In this document: positions 34,689-43,653 of the stretch, piece by piece | Numbering within the stretch: position 1 is the first letter of the stretch | How the letters are laid out: each line of letters opens with the position of its first letter | Source: Solibacteraceae bacterium | GTDB lineage: Bacteria; Acidobacteriota; Terriglobia; Bryobacterales; Bryobacteraceae | Length of the DNA: 64,000 bases | Assembly (NCBI GenBank): GCA_021324015.1 | Contig: JAJPJX010000087.1 | Span: 62,001-126,000 of the forward strand | Reading direction: 5' to 3' | Program-made: the position numbers and the translations under genes | The notes under the pieces: generated by a model | The model's database searches: none | The model's input: only the letters and a program-made list of their open reading frames with translations | What the model was told of the DNA's origin: nothing

Positions 34689-34898
34689 GTGGAACAGATT
34701 CAACGACAAGTCGCGGAGATGGCCATCCGGCTTTTGGCGCGCTCAGCGGACGGCCTCCGAAACGATCCGGATGCGCTGGCCGAAATCGAGCGGCTGGCAC
34801 AACAGGTGCTGAAAGAAGTGGCAGGGATGCGCGCCACCACGGCGCGCCTGCCCGGTGAAACGCGAGGCGCGTGGAAGATTCTGCCGTCTCTGCGGTGA
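34689..34898 (+). CDS. Possible small alpha-helical protein
   Basis: 69 residues from GTG 34689: MEQIQRQVAEMAIRLLARSA, then helical DALAEIERLAQQVLKEVAG and a basic end. The start lacks a good SD (GGAG is 12 nt upstream). It is convergent with the TPR gene, 21 bp away. The heptad-like Leu/Ile/Val pattern is protein-like, but there is no recognised family, so it may be non-coding. The 100 bp before it (34588-34688) holds no other gene. Confidence 0.4.
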   Translation: MEQIQRQVAEMAIRLLARSADGLRNDPDALAEIERLAQQVLKEVAGMRATTARLPGETRGAWKILPSLR

Positions 34899-34919
34899 AC
34901 TTCCTGACTGACTCGGCCT

Positions 34920-36524
34920 CTAAAGGTCTTTGATCCGCAAGGGCACGTCGGCGGCCTTCCAGGCCGTCTTGAACTCTTGCTCCACCCAGGCGGCCCCGTC
35001 GGTCCTCCCCTGAGCCTTGAGACTCTCCAGCAGCCCGAACAGCATGCGCCCGTTCCTGGGGCTCCGCCGCAACCCGTCGCGAAACGCGCTCTCCGCTGCC
35101 TGCGCATCGCCTGACAAGAGCAGCGCCGCGCCCAGCGACTCCCGCACCGGGTAGTACCACGCGGGCGGCTCATCATACGTCAAGCCGTCCTGAATCTGCA
35201 CGGCCCGCCGCCACTTCGCCACCGCGCCGGCCGGGGTCGCTTCCACCCGCGCCTCCAGGACCGCCGAAGCCAGGTTCATGACGTCGCCCAGTTTGTTGTT
35301 GCCCCACGGTGTGTTCCCGTCGAGCGCCTTGCGGTGTTTCTCGAACTCGGCCTGCTCGGCCCGCGCCTCGCTCCGCTTGTCCTTAGCGGCGAGAGCCAGT
35401 GCCCGGGAATAGCGCCACATCGCCTGCGTCAGCGGATTTTGTGAGGCCGGCCGCGGTGCTGCCATCAGGGCGTTCCACTCGCCGATGCGCAGTTGCATCA
35501 TGGTCACGAATACGCCGAAGACGTCCCCCATCTCCGGCATGACCCGCGCCATCGGCTTGACGGCCTCTTCGAATTGGGCGATGGCTTTGCGGGTCTCCGC
35601 CGCGCCGCCCTGCATCGCGCGTGCGTACAGGACGAATTGGAGGTTGTGCAGGTAGTACGGGTAGTAGGCGCCGATCACCCCCGTCCTGGCGAAATAATCG
35701 CGATCCACCGCCGCTGCGCGCTCGTTCACATCCACGGCCGTCTGATATTCGCCCAATACCAGCCAGATATGCCCCGGCATGTGAACCAGGTGGCCCGCCG
35801 CGGGTACGATCCCCATGAGCCTTTGCGCGCTGGGCACGGCCCGCTCCGGCGTCGGCGAGGATTCCACCGCGTGGATGTAGAAGTGGTTGGCTCCGGGATG
35901 GTTCGGGTACCGCCGGAGGACGCCTTCCAGAACGCGCTCGGCTTCCTCTTCCCCCTGCGCGGGCTTGCCGTCGCTGCTGTACCATCTCCAGCGGACCGGC
36001 AGCATCAGAGACTCGGCGTACCACGTCTGCGCGTCCGGGTCGTCGGGATAGCGTGCCGCCAGAGCGCGCATGGCGGCCGTATACTTCGCGGGGTCGGAGT
36101 AATCCGGGCACCGCGCCGCGGCCGCCTCCAGCCACGCGCGATCCGCCGGTGTGATGCCGCCGGCCCTGAGTCCAGCCATGGCCGCCTCGCAGGACTCCTT
36201 CAGGTGGACGTCCGGATCCATGTCCATGTTCAGGTAGGGTCCCAGGGCCGTCGAAATCCCCCAGTGCGCCATTGCCGCGTGCGGGTCGATCTCCAATGCC
36301 TTGCGGAACGAGCGAAGAGCTTCGTAACGGTTGAAGCCGTAGAGCAGCGCCAGGCCCTGGTCGAAGAATTTCTGCGCCTGGGGATTGCTGGTGGCAATCG
36401 GATGCGTCCAGATCCCCAGGCCGGGGTATAGGGCCACGGGCTTTTCCTGGGGCACACCCGCCGGGTGGGGGTGCTGCGCCAGGCCCAGGGCACAACAAAA
36501 CAACAACGCAGTGATCCTCCGCAT
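34920..36524 (-). CDS. Exported tetratricopeptide-repeat protein
   Basis: 534 residues with signal peptide MRRITALLFCCALGLAQ and SD GGAGG. TPR-like helices include QKFFDQGLALLYGFNRYEAL, RSFRKALEIDPHAAMAHWGI, EEEAERVLEGVLRRYPNHPG, WLVLGEYQTAVDVNERAAAV and AESAFRDGLRRSPRNGRMLF. The motif PNHPGANHFYIHAVESSPTP is shared, from memory, by a family of exported TPR proteins in Acidobacteriota and others; its role is unknown. Histidines in this motif and in GHLVHMPGHIWLV could bind a metal. Confidence 0.8.
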   Translation of the reverse strand: MRRITALLFCCALGLAQHPHPAGVPQEKPVALYPGLGIWTHPIATSNPQAQKFFDQGLALLYGFNRYEALRSFRKALEIDPHAAMAHWGISTALGPYLNMDMDPDVHLKESCEAAMAGLRAGGITPADRAWLEAAAARCPDYSDPAKYTAAMRALAARYPDDPDAQTWYAESLMLPVRWRWYSSDGKPAQGEEEAERVLEGVLRRYPNHPGANHFYIHAVESSPTPERAVPSAQRLMGIVPAAGHLVHMPGHIWLVLGEYQTAVDVNERAAAVDRDYFARTGVIGAYYPYYLHNLQFVLYARAMQGGAAETRKAIAQFEEAVKPMARVMPEMGDVFGVFVTMMQLRIGEWNALMAAPRPASQNPLTQAMWRYSRALALAAKDKRSEARAEQAEFEKHRKALDGNTPWGNNKLGDVMNLASAVLEARVEATPAGAVAKWRRAVQIQDGLTYDEPPAWYYPVRESLGAALLLSGDAQAAESAFRDGLRRSPRNGRMLFGLLESLKAQGRTDGAAWVEQEFKTAWKAADVPLRIKDL

Positions 36525-36552
36525 GGGTCTTTCCTCCGGGTCAGTCTACCAG

Positions 36553-37872
36553 CTAGTAGCCGAAGCCGGGACGCGGCATGGGCACGTCCAACCGCAATTC
36601 CTTGGGGAATCGCTCACGCATCACTCCCAGCGCCGGCCAGGCGTAGCGCCGGCTCAGGTCCACGGTGGCGATCGCGGCGGTGCCCTGTTCGGTGGCCAGG
36701 GCCTGCACTTCGCCTTTCGGGTCCACGATGAAGGAGGGATTGCTGTAACAGGACTGCGCCACGAAGACACGATTCTCGATGGCCCGTGCTTTGACCAGCG
36801 GTTCGGTGGCGCCCCAGATGGGCAGCAGGATGATCTCGGCTCCTTCGAGCGCCAGGGCGCGCGCGGGATCGGCGAATTCGGAGTCCCAGCAAATCATCAG
36901 GCCGACCTTGCCGAAGTCGGTTTCGAACACCGGGTAATGGTCGCCGGGAGTCAGGCCGGCTTCGATTTCGGTGTACGGCAGATGCACCTTGCGATATTTG
37001 CCGATCAACTCCCCGGAGCGGCCGAGCAACACGGCGGTGTTGTAGACGGCCGTCCCCTCGCGCTCGTAGAGGCCGGCCACCACGTAGGCTTTTCTGCCGC
37101 GGGCCAGTTCGGCGAGACGTGCGGTGGTGGGGCCGGGCACCGGCTCGGCGACATCCACGTATGACTTCCCGGTGCCCGCCACGGTGATGCCTTCGGGCAG
37201 CAGAATCACGTCGGCCGGGACCGTGACGGCGCGCTGGACGGCCGCGACGAAGCGGTCCACGCTTTCGGCCGCGGAATGGGTGCCTTGCGGCATGAACTTG
37301 ATGCTGGCGATGGTCACGCGCCGCGGAGCGGGAGCGGGGATGGGCTCGAGCGAGATGTCATCCCACCAAAGCGTGCCGGAAGGGGCGTTGGCCAGGAAAA
37401 GCTGAATGCGCACGGCGGCCGCGCCTTCGGGCGCCGGAGCATCGAGCGATAGACGCATCCAGTCCCCGGCGGGGCTTACCGCGTACGGGAAATCCGGATG
37501 CCCGATGCGTTTCGCGGCCGCATCGGTCCAGACCAGCCGCGCCAGCACCTGGCCCGATTCGTAGCGGATGCCTTCCGCGCGATAGTAGGCCACAAAGCGG
37601 TACCACTGGCCCGGCGCAATGCCGGCCACCGGATGCTCCCAGCCGCCAAACACGGCGGGGTTGCTGTTGCCGGAAATGGCCAGGGAACCGGGGCGCGTCC
37701 GATAGTGGAGAGGATCCACGAAGGTGCGCGGGGCGATCTCCGGACGCGGCGCCCAGATGGTCCATCCCGCCGGCAGGCCGTTTGTCTCCGCCCGGAAGCC
37801 GGAAAACGCGACCCGCGATAGTCCCGCCCAACCCGGCGCCGCTATCAACACGCAAGCCAGAATCCAGCGCAT
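36553..37872 (-). CDS. Exported nitrilase-superfamily hydrolase with N-terminal jelly-roll-like domain
   Basis: 439 residues from ATG 37872 (GTG 37881 in frame, 11 nt after a GATAAG). Signal peptide MRWILACVLIAAPGWAG. Residues about 20-175 look like a carbohydrate-binding beta-sandwich (GQWYRFVAYYRAEGIRYESG, AAVRIQLFLANAPSGTLWWD). Residues about 180-439 are a carbon-nitrogen hydrolase with the complete triad: Glu in VILLPEGIT, Lys in GKYRKVHLPY and Cys in LMICWDSEFADPARAL. Nitrilase enzymes are normally cytosolic; the export signal and binding domain suggest an amide or acyl substrate on extracellular polymer. Divergent from the heparinase-like gene. Confidence 0.8.
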   Translation of the reverse strand: MRWILACVLIAAPGWAGLSRVAFSGFRAETNGLPAGWTIWAPRPEIAPRTFVDPLHYRTRPGSLAISGNSNPAVFGGWEHPVAGIAPGQWYRFVAYYRAEGIRYESGQVLARLVWTDAAAKRIGHPDFPYAVSPAGDWMRLSLDAPAPEGAAAVRIQLFLANAPSGTLWWDDISLEPIPAPAPRRVTIASIKFMPQGTHSAAESVDRFVAAVQRAVTVPADVILLPEGITVAGTGKSYVDVAEPVPGPTTARLAELARGRKAYVVAGLYEREGTAVYNTAVLLGRSGELIGKYRKVHLPYTEIEAGLTPGDHYPVFETDFGKVGLMICWDSEFADPARALALEGAEIILLPIWGATEPLVKARAIENRVFVAQSCYSNPSFIVDPKGEVQALATEQGTAAIATVDLSRRYAWPALGVMRERFPKELRLDVPMPRPGFGY

Positions 37873-37937
37873 GGAGGTCACCAGCCGATCATCTTATCCC
37901 AAGCGCGGGCTATGGCAGAATCGGGGGGATGCCCGGA

Positions 37938-40772
37938 ATGCGAAGACGCACCCGTTTGCTCCCGCTGATCCTGCTGGCGATGGCAGGCCGCGCCGAAAAG
38001 CAGCATAGCTCGTTCTATCCGCTGCGCCTGATCGAAACCGCCCGGGCCAACGCGGCGAAATATGCGTGGGCAGCCGAAATCCAGCAACGCCTGGTGCGCG
38101 AGGCGCAGCCCTGGCTGCCGTTTTCGGACGAACAGTTGTGGGACCTGATGTTCGGGCCGCGCATCACGCGCTCGCACATGGTGTGGTCAGCGGGCTACTG
38201 CCCGGCGTGCCGGCGCCCCATGCCCATGTACGACTGGAAGATCGACGCGTTTGCGCTGCCCTGGAAGGTGCGCTGCCCGCACTGCAACCAGACCTTTCCG
38301 AAGAACGATTTTTACCGGTTTTACCGCAGCGGTCTGGACGAGCACGGCGTCTTCGATCCCAAGCTCGCGGACCGCTCGCTGCTCTACAACGAGGAGCACC
38401 CCGACCCGGCCGACCCGCTGCACCGGTTCGGCGTGGACGATGGGGAAGGATACGTCGAAGGGGAGCACCGTTGGCGCTTCATCGGCGCCTACCTGCAATA
38501 CGGCCAGTTCCGCCAACTGGTGCTGGGCGGCATCACCAAACTGGCAGCGGCCTACACCGCGACCGGCGATCCGCGGTACGCGCACAAGGCGGCGGTGATG
38601 CTGGACCGGGTGGCGGACGTGTGGCCGGATTTCGACTTCGCCACACAGGGGTTGGTGTATGAACTGCCGCGCTATGGCGGCGGCGCTTCCGGCTACGTTT
38701 CCTATGCCATCGACTCGGCCTACGAGGTGCGCAAACTGGTGCTGGCGTACGACGAGATCTTCGATGCGATCCGGGACGACGGCGCGCTAGCGGCGTTCCT
38801 GAGCCGCCAGGCGGAGCGCTACCGGCTGGCCAACCGGAAGCGGTCCTTCGCCCAAATCGAGGCCAACGTCGAGGAGCGCATTCTGCGGGACGTGCTGCGG
38901 AACCCGCGGAAAATCCGCACGAATTTTCCGGGCGTGGAAGGCACGCTGGCCATGGTCCGCACGGTGCTGGACTGGCCGCGCAATCGCGCCGAGGTGATGG
39001 CGGCCATGGATGAGATCGTGGAGGCGAGCACAGCGGTAGACGGGCTCAGCGGAGAAAAGGGTCTCGCCGGGTACGCCACCATCGCGCCGCGCTACCTGGC
39101 GGACTTCCTGGGGCACTACGCGCGCTTCGACGCAAGCCTGCTGGAGACCTTGGTCGAGCGGCACCCGAAGCTGCGCGAGACTTATCACTTTCACGTGGAC
39201 ACGTGGTGCGCCGGGCGGCAGTACTATCCCCCGGTGGGCGACGATAGCGCCTTTGCACGGAAGAACACGCACTATCCCGCGCTGCGCCTGGAGGGAGAAG
39301 CCGGAGAGATGGACACGGACCCGCCGGTGTCCGCGTACACTTACCTGTGGCGCCTGTATCAGGCCACGCGCGATCCGGTCTACCTACAACTTGCCTACCT
39401 GGGCAACCATAGCCGCACGGACGGTCTGCCGCACGACATCTTCGCCGGAGATGCCGAAGCCATGCAGAAGGCGGTGGCGGAGACGGTGGCGCGCGAAGGG
39501 GCCTTTCCCAAGGTGGGCAGCGTGAACAAGCAGGAGTGGCGGCTTGCCATCCTACGCCCGGAGCCCAACCCGGACGCGGGCGCCGTATGGCTGGAATACG
39601 ATTCCGTGCCGAACGCGAAGCTCAAGAGCCATTACCACTTCAACGCCATGAACCTGGGGTTGTACGCCAAGGGCCTGGACCTGCTGCCGGAGTTCGGCTA
39701 TCCGGCGGTGCAGTTTGGAAGCTGGCACACCCCGCAGGCGCTGTGGCACAAGCAGACCGCGGCGCACAATACGGTGGTGGTGGATGGCGAGAACCAGGGC
39801 GGCGGCGACGGAAAGACCACTCTGTGGGCCGACGGCAAGCAATTCCGCGCCCTGCGCGCGTCTTCGCCGGCGCAGTACCAGGGCCGGCAGTACGAGCGCA
39901 GCGTGGCCATGGTCAGCACGTCGGACGCGGACTTCTATGGGATCGATGTGTTCCGCGTGGTGGGCGGAACGGATCATGCGAAGTTCACCCACAGTTCGTT
40001 CGGTACGCTGGCGCCCCGGGGCCTGACGCTCGAAGCCGCCCCGGAGTTCGGACACGGCACATTGATGCGGCACTTTCAGGTGGACCGCCATCCCGAGCCG
40101 GGCTGGAGCGTGGACTGGAAAGTGGAGGACCGCTATCACTACCTGCCCGCGGGCGCGGATGTGCACCTGCGGTATACGGACCTGACGGAGGGGGCGCAGG
40201 CATACACGGCGGAGAGCTGGACGGTGAAGGATGCGTCGTCGGCCGAGGAGTATTGGATTCCGACGGTGATCACCCGCCGGCAGGCGCAGCAGGGTCCGCT
40301 GGCCTCGACCTTCGTGGGCGTCTTCGATCCATACGAAGGCGCGCCGCAAATCGGGGCAATCCGGCGGTTGCCGCTCGAAACCCCGGCGGGCGCGCCGTAT
40401 CCGGAGGCAAACGTGGCGATCGAGATCCGGCTCGCGCGCGGCGGGACGGATGTGTTCCTCGCGGCGGACGCCGAGAATCCCCTGGCGCTGGAGCCCTCAC
40501 TCGCCGGCATTGGAGTGCTGGTGCAGAAGGAGACGCGCGTGCGGCTGGAGGGTCAGATGGCCCTGGTCCGCCGGGACGGTGCAGGCCAGGTTCGGAGCGT
40601 GGCGCTGGCGAAGGCGCGTGCGCTCGAGGCGGGGGAACTGCGCGTGGAATTGCGCCAACCGGCGGACTTTCTGGAACTGGCCGTCGAGCAGGGGCGGGTG
40701 CGGGTGCTGGCCGGCGATGCGGGACGGATCCGGTCCATCCGTCTGCGGGGCAAACCGGCAGCCAGGAAGTGA
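37938..40772 (+). CDS. Heparinase II/III-family polysaccharide lyase-like protein
   Basis: 944 residues from ATG 37938, chosen because GGGGGG at 37923-37928 is at correct SD distance and a signal peptide follows (MRRRTRLLPLILLAMAG). Near residue 85-120 a four-Cys zinc knuckle appears: CPACRRPMPMYDW ... VRCPHCNQTFPKNDF. The (alpha/alpha) toroid occupies about 140-520 and the heparinase II/III C-terminal beta-sandwich 530-830, with NAMNLGLYAKGLDLLPEFGY, AAHNTVVVDGENQGGGDGKT and the preceding HYHFNAMN-type His/Tyr region. Likely substrate: uronic-acid-containing polysaccharide. It converges with the membrane operon at 40782. Confidence 0.85.
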   Translation: MRRRTRLLPLILLAMAGRAEKQHSSFYPLRLIETARANAAKYAWAAEIQQRLVREAQPWLPFSDEQLWDLMFGPRITRSHMVWSAGYCPACRRPMPMYDWKIDAFALPWKVRCPHCNQTFPKNDFYRFYRSGLDEHGVFDPKLADRSLLYNEEHPDPADPLHRFGVDDGEGYVEGEHRWRFIGAYLQYGQFRQLVLGGITKLAAAYTATGDPRYAHKAAVMLDRVADVWPDFDFATQGLVYELPRYGGGASGYVSYAIDSAYEVRKLVLAYDEIFDAIRDDGALAAFLSRQAERYRLANRKRSFAQIEANVEERILRDVLRNPRKIRTNFPGVEGTLAMVRTVLDWPRNRAEVMAAMDEIVEASTAVDGLSGEKGLAGYATIAPRYLADFLGHYARFDASLLETLVERHPKLRETYHFHVDTWCAGRQYYPPVGDDSAFARKNTHYPALRLEGEAGEMDTDPPVSAYTYLWRLYQATRDPVYLQLAYLGNHSRTDGLPHDIFAGDAEAMQKAVAETVAREGAFPKVGSVNKQEWRLAILRPEPNPDAGAVWLEYDSVPNAKLKSHYHFNAMNLGLYAKGLDLLPEFGYPAVQFGSWHTPQALWHKQTAAHNTVVVDGENQGGGDGKTTLWADGKQFRALRASSPAQYQGRQYERSVAMVSTSDADFYGIDVFRVVGGTDHAKFTHSSFGTLAPRGLTLEAAPEFGHGTLMRHFQVDRHPEPGWSVDWKVEDRYHYLPAGADVHLRYTDLTEGAQAYTAESWTVKDASSAEEYWIPTVITRRQAQQGPLASTFVGVFDPYEGAPQIGAIRRLPLETPAGAPYPEANVAIEIRLARGGTDVFLAADAENPLALEPSLAGIGVLVQKETRVRLEGQMALVRRDGAGQVRSVALAKARALEAGELRVELRQPADFLELAVEQGRVRVLAGDAGRIRSIRLRGKPAARK

Positions 40773-40781
40773 CGGCCCAGA

Positions 40782-41813
40782 TCAGGGCTGCATGGGCAGC
40801 TTGCCCGTGGCGCGCAAGTTCTCAAGCAGGGGCTTGAGATCGTATCCGCAGACCGTGCAGCGTTCCGTGGAAACCGGGATCATACGCGTGCAATTGGGAC
40901 AGACCACGCGCAGGTATTGCAGGTACGACCAGGCGGCATCCCAGGTCTGCTTTTCCTGCGGGCGCAGGTTGGTAATCTCCCAGATGCCGGCGCGGTACAG
41001 ATCGAAAATGGCTTTGAAGAGCTCGCCGTTTTCGCGGTGGAAAGGCAGCGAGAAGCGATAGAAGCCATAGCCGGCGAGCCACCAGCCCAGCGCGGCCAAG
41101 GCCGCCCATCCGGGCCCGCCGGCAGGCGGCGTGAACCGCCACAGGCCCGCCACCGCCGCAGCGGACTCAGCCAGCCAGAGCACGCCGCCCGCGAGGCAGA
41201 TGGCGGAGAGCAGCAGGAAGCCGTCCGCCACGGACCACTGGCTGTCAATGGCCTCTTTCTTTTCCTTCTCCATTTGCAGCCAGATACGCGGCCAGTAGAA
41301 AACCGAGTCCATGCCGTAGCGATTGTCGGGGTATTGCTCGTAGCCCGCCAGGATGTTGCCGAGCAGCGTGGGGCGGTACACATAGGGTTCACCCTGCTCG
41401 TTAATGGGGTAGAGCCGGAGCTGATACCAGGCTTCGTCGTAGCGGGCGGTGTCGCCCGCGCGGCGCGCGGTCTCCGCCTTTTGGCGAAACCTCCGCAGGC
41501 GGGCCTCCTGCAAGCGCTCGCCCCACCGCAGCAGGCGATCCGGCCAGAATATCCGCCCCTCGTAGATCTTGTAGATCTCGCTGGTCAGGGTGGAGATCAG
41601 GGCGCCGATCACGAACACGCAGACAGCGAAAGCCGCGAAGCGCTGCCAAATCTGCTCGGCGTTCGCGGGCAAACGGCCCAGCAGCCAGGCGACGGTGGGG
41701 TAGAGCACGGCGCTCGCCAGCGCGCCGGGCAGAACCACGCGCATGAAGATGGGGAAACGGACCAGCAGTCCCTTCTCGACGGCTCCTTTAGCGGCCTCAA
41801 ACGGGAGTTCCAT
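40782..41813 (-). CDS. Four-helix membrane protein with C-terminal zinc ribbon (unknown function)
   Basis: 343 residues. Helices at about 25-48, 62-85, 200-225 and 232-258. Between the pairs lies a charged cytoplasmic loop with helix RLQEARLRRFRQKAETARRA and the block YRPTLLGNILAGYEQYPDNR followed by YGMDSVFYWPRIW. This LGN-x-L-x4-E-x-YP-x2-RYG-x-D-x3-WPR pattern is, from memory, shared by uncharacterised membrane proteins of actinobacteria and cyanobacteria. The tail has CPNC ... CTVCG, a zinc ribbon. Last gene of a three-gene run (gaps 7 and 15 bp). Confidence 0.75.
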   Translation of the reverse strand: MELPFEAAKGAVEKGLLVRFPIFMRVVLPGALASAVLYPTVAWLLGRLPANAEQIWQRFAAFAVCVFVIGALISTLTSEIYKIYEGRIFWPDRLLRWGERLQEARLRRFRQKAETARRAGDTARYDEAWYQLRLYPINEQGEPYVYRPTLLGNILAGYEQYPDNRYGMDSVFYWPRIWLQMEKEKKEAIDSQWSVADGFLLLSAICLAGGVLWLAESAAAVAGLWRFTPPAGGPGWAALAALGWWLAGYGFYRFSLPFHRENGELFKAIFDLYRAGIWEITNLRPQEKQTWDAAWSYLQYLRVVCPNCTRMIPVSTERCTVCGYDLKPLLENLRATGKLPMQP

Positions 41814-41828
41814 GCGCTCTCGGGCCGC

Positions 41829-42212
41829 TTAGGGAATTCGGGGACCTTTGCCGGGACCGTGCGGTCCCACGGACAGAAAGTTGCCCAGGAAATCGTCCAG
41901 GCCGCGCAGAGCCGACTGGCCTCCGCCTCCCGGAACATCGATATAGTAATACGAGCCGCCGCGTCGCAGGGTCCCGACCGAGTCGATCCACTGCGCCCAC
42001 AGACGGTCATAAATGTGCCGGTCCTCGAGGGACACCGCAGGCGACAAGCCAAACTGCGAGTACAGCATTTGGATTCGCTGGACCACGTTTAGCCACTCGC
42101 GGATCTTTTCGAGATCGGCGGCTGACGCTCCTCCCGGTTGCTGCTGCATATAGACGAGCAGATCCTGGAGTGTGCGTGCGACATTGAAGGTCAGATCTTT
42201 CCAGTCCGGCAT
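41829..42212 (-). CDS. Small soluble protein of unknown function in a membrane operon
   Basis: 127 residues, no signal peptide. Helical N-terminal half (LTFNVARTLQDLLVYMQQQP, DLEKIREWLNVVQRIQMLYS) and a Gly-rich C-terminal half (RRGGSYYYIDVPGGGGQSAL). I do not recognise the family. Its close spacing (7 bp from the upstream gene, 15 bp from the downstream one) makes it an operon member, perhaps a soluble subunit for the two membrane proteins. Confidence 0.7.
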   Translation of the reverse strand: MPDWKDLTFNVARTLQDLLVYMQQQPGGASAADLEKIREWLNVVQRIQMLYSQFGLSPAVSLEDRHIYDRLWAQWIDSVGTLRRGGSYYYIDVPGGGGQSALRGLDDFLGNFLSVGPHGPGKGPRIP

Positions 42213-42219
42213 GGTTGCC

Positions 42220-43566
42220 TCAGGTGACGTTGAAGTTGAAAGGCGCCGATGCGTGCCCGCCGGGATTGGTGACTACGGCCTGGCATGCCCCGGCGTTGGC
42301 CAGGATGGCACTCACGACCACCCTGGTCGAGCCAACCGACGTGACGGTCACATTGGCCGGCGCAGCCGCGCCGGCCAACTGCACCGTCAGGCCATTCATG
42401 AAGCCGTCTCCGACGAGCGCCAGGTTTTGGGCAGCCGCATTGTGAATCGGGGCTGCGGGATCGACGGCCAGGATGCTGGGCGGCCCGAACACCGTGAAGC
42501 GGAGCGCATCCGAAGGGGCCCCTCCGGGATTCGTCACAAAAGCCTGCCACTCGCCGGGTTGGTCGAGGACGGCATTGGTCTGAACCAGAGTCTTGGAGAC
42601 GGAGGTGATGCTGCCTCCGGTCAGCACATGCCGGGTCCCGTGCGGATCGGTCAAGGCGACCGACAGGCCGCGCTCGAATCCCGAACCGGTGAGGTTCACC
42701 TGCTGCGCGGCTGCGGCCACCGCCGGCGCCGCCGGCACGATTCCGGTGATAGCGGCTCCCCCGGCCGCCTGCTCGGCGCCGCCGCCCTCCGGGGCCGTCG
42801 GATTCGACGGGCTGAAGACTTCGCGCAACTGGTTGGCCAGGTAGGGGGCAAACAGGCAGGCGGAACCGAACAGGAAGTTGCGGACCTGCGAAAGATCGGT
42901 CACGGTTCCGTAAAGGAAAAGCTGCCAGATGACAGCGTAGCCCACCCCGAGCACGGTGGTCAGAATACCCAGCAGCCCAAGAAGGGCGATGAGGCGGCTG
43001 GCGCTGGCCACCATGACCACGTCTTTCTTGTTGTTGATCACGGCGGGCTGCTGGCTGGATTCTTCGGAGACCACATCGCCGGGAGACCATCCCTGGAAGG
43101 TGGCGATCACCAGGCCGACTGCTACAGCGATCAGGAGCGCCACGACCAATTTGGTGATGACACCGGCGGCGTTCTGGTAGGCCGCGACCGCCGGGGAATC
43201 CGGCGGAACGGCGGGGGAAGCGGCTACTTTGAGCGTGGCGGCGGCGGACGGTGCTCCGCCGGGGTTCTGGACGGTGATCTTCCAGTCACCCACCGCGCCG
43301 AAGGAAGCGGTCACCTCCAGTTGCGTGGCGCTCAGCCGTTTAATCGCTGCCGCGGGCAGGGGCGTGGACTTTCCGGAGGGATCGGTGAGGTTCGCGGTGG
43401 CGCCCTCCTGAAAATCGGCGCCGGTGAGCAACAGCTTCTGGTTGGGCCCCAGCGGCACGACTTGCGACGCCGCACTGGCGACGCTGGGCGTGGGAGCGTC
43501 CGGTTTCGCGGCCGGCGTCCATGCGGCCAAACACAAGCCGACCACGAGAGCTGCAGCGTTTCTCAT
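42220..43566 (-). CDS. Membrane protein with three IPT/TIG-like domains
   Basis: 448 residues with SD GGAG and signal peptide MRNAAALVVGLCLAAW. One TIG-like Ig domain is at about 25-112 (NQKLLLTGADFQEGATANLT). TM1 is at about 134-156, then a short loop, TM2 at about 190-215 and a third hydrophobic stretch VRNFLFGSACLFAPYLANQL. Two more TIG-like domains make up residues about 270-448 (LTGSGFERGLSVALTDPHG and LVGDGFMNGLTVQLAGAA), each ending in TNPGG. Having TIG domains on both sides of a membrane block is unusual. First gene of the operon with 41829 and 40782. Confidence 0.72.
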   Translation of the reverse strand: MRNAAALVVGLCLAAWTPAAKPDAPTPSVASAASQVVPLGPNQKLLLTGADFQEGATANLTDPSGKSTPLPAAAIKRLSATQLEVTASFGAVGDWKITVQNPGGAPSAAATLKVAASPAVPPDSPAVAAYQNAAGVITKLVVALLIAVAVGLVIATFQGWSPGDVVSEESSQQPAVINNKKDVVMVASASRLIALLGLLGILTTVLGVGYAVIWQLFLYGTVTDLSQVRNFLFGSACLFAPYLANQLREVFSPSNPTAPEGGGAEQAAGGAAITGIVPAAPAVAAAAQQVNLTGSGFERGLSVALTDPHGTRHVLTGGSITSVSKTLVQTNAVLDQPGEWQAFVTNPGGAPSDALRFTVFGPPSILAVDPAAPIHNAAAQNLALVGDGFMNGLTVQLAGAAAPANVTVTSVGSTRVVVSAILANAGACQAVVTNPGGHASAPFNFNVT

Positions 43567-43653
43567 TCGCCGTCTCCTTCCGGTTTGGGGATCTCCGATT
43601 TTACACCGGCCGTCTGATAGTGCGGACGCCGGCCGTGGCGTTGCAGGGGGCGC

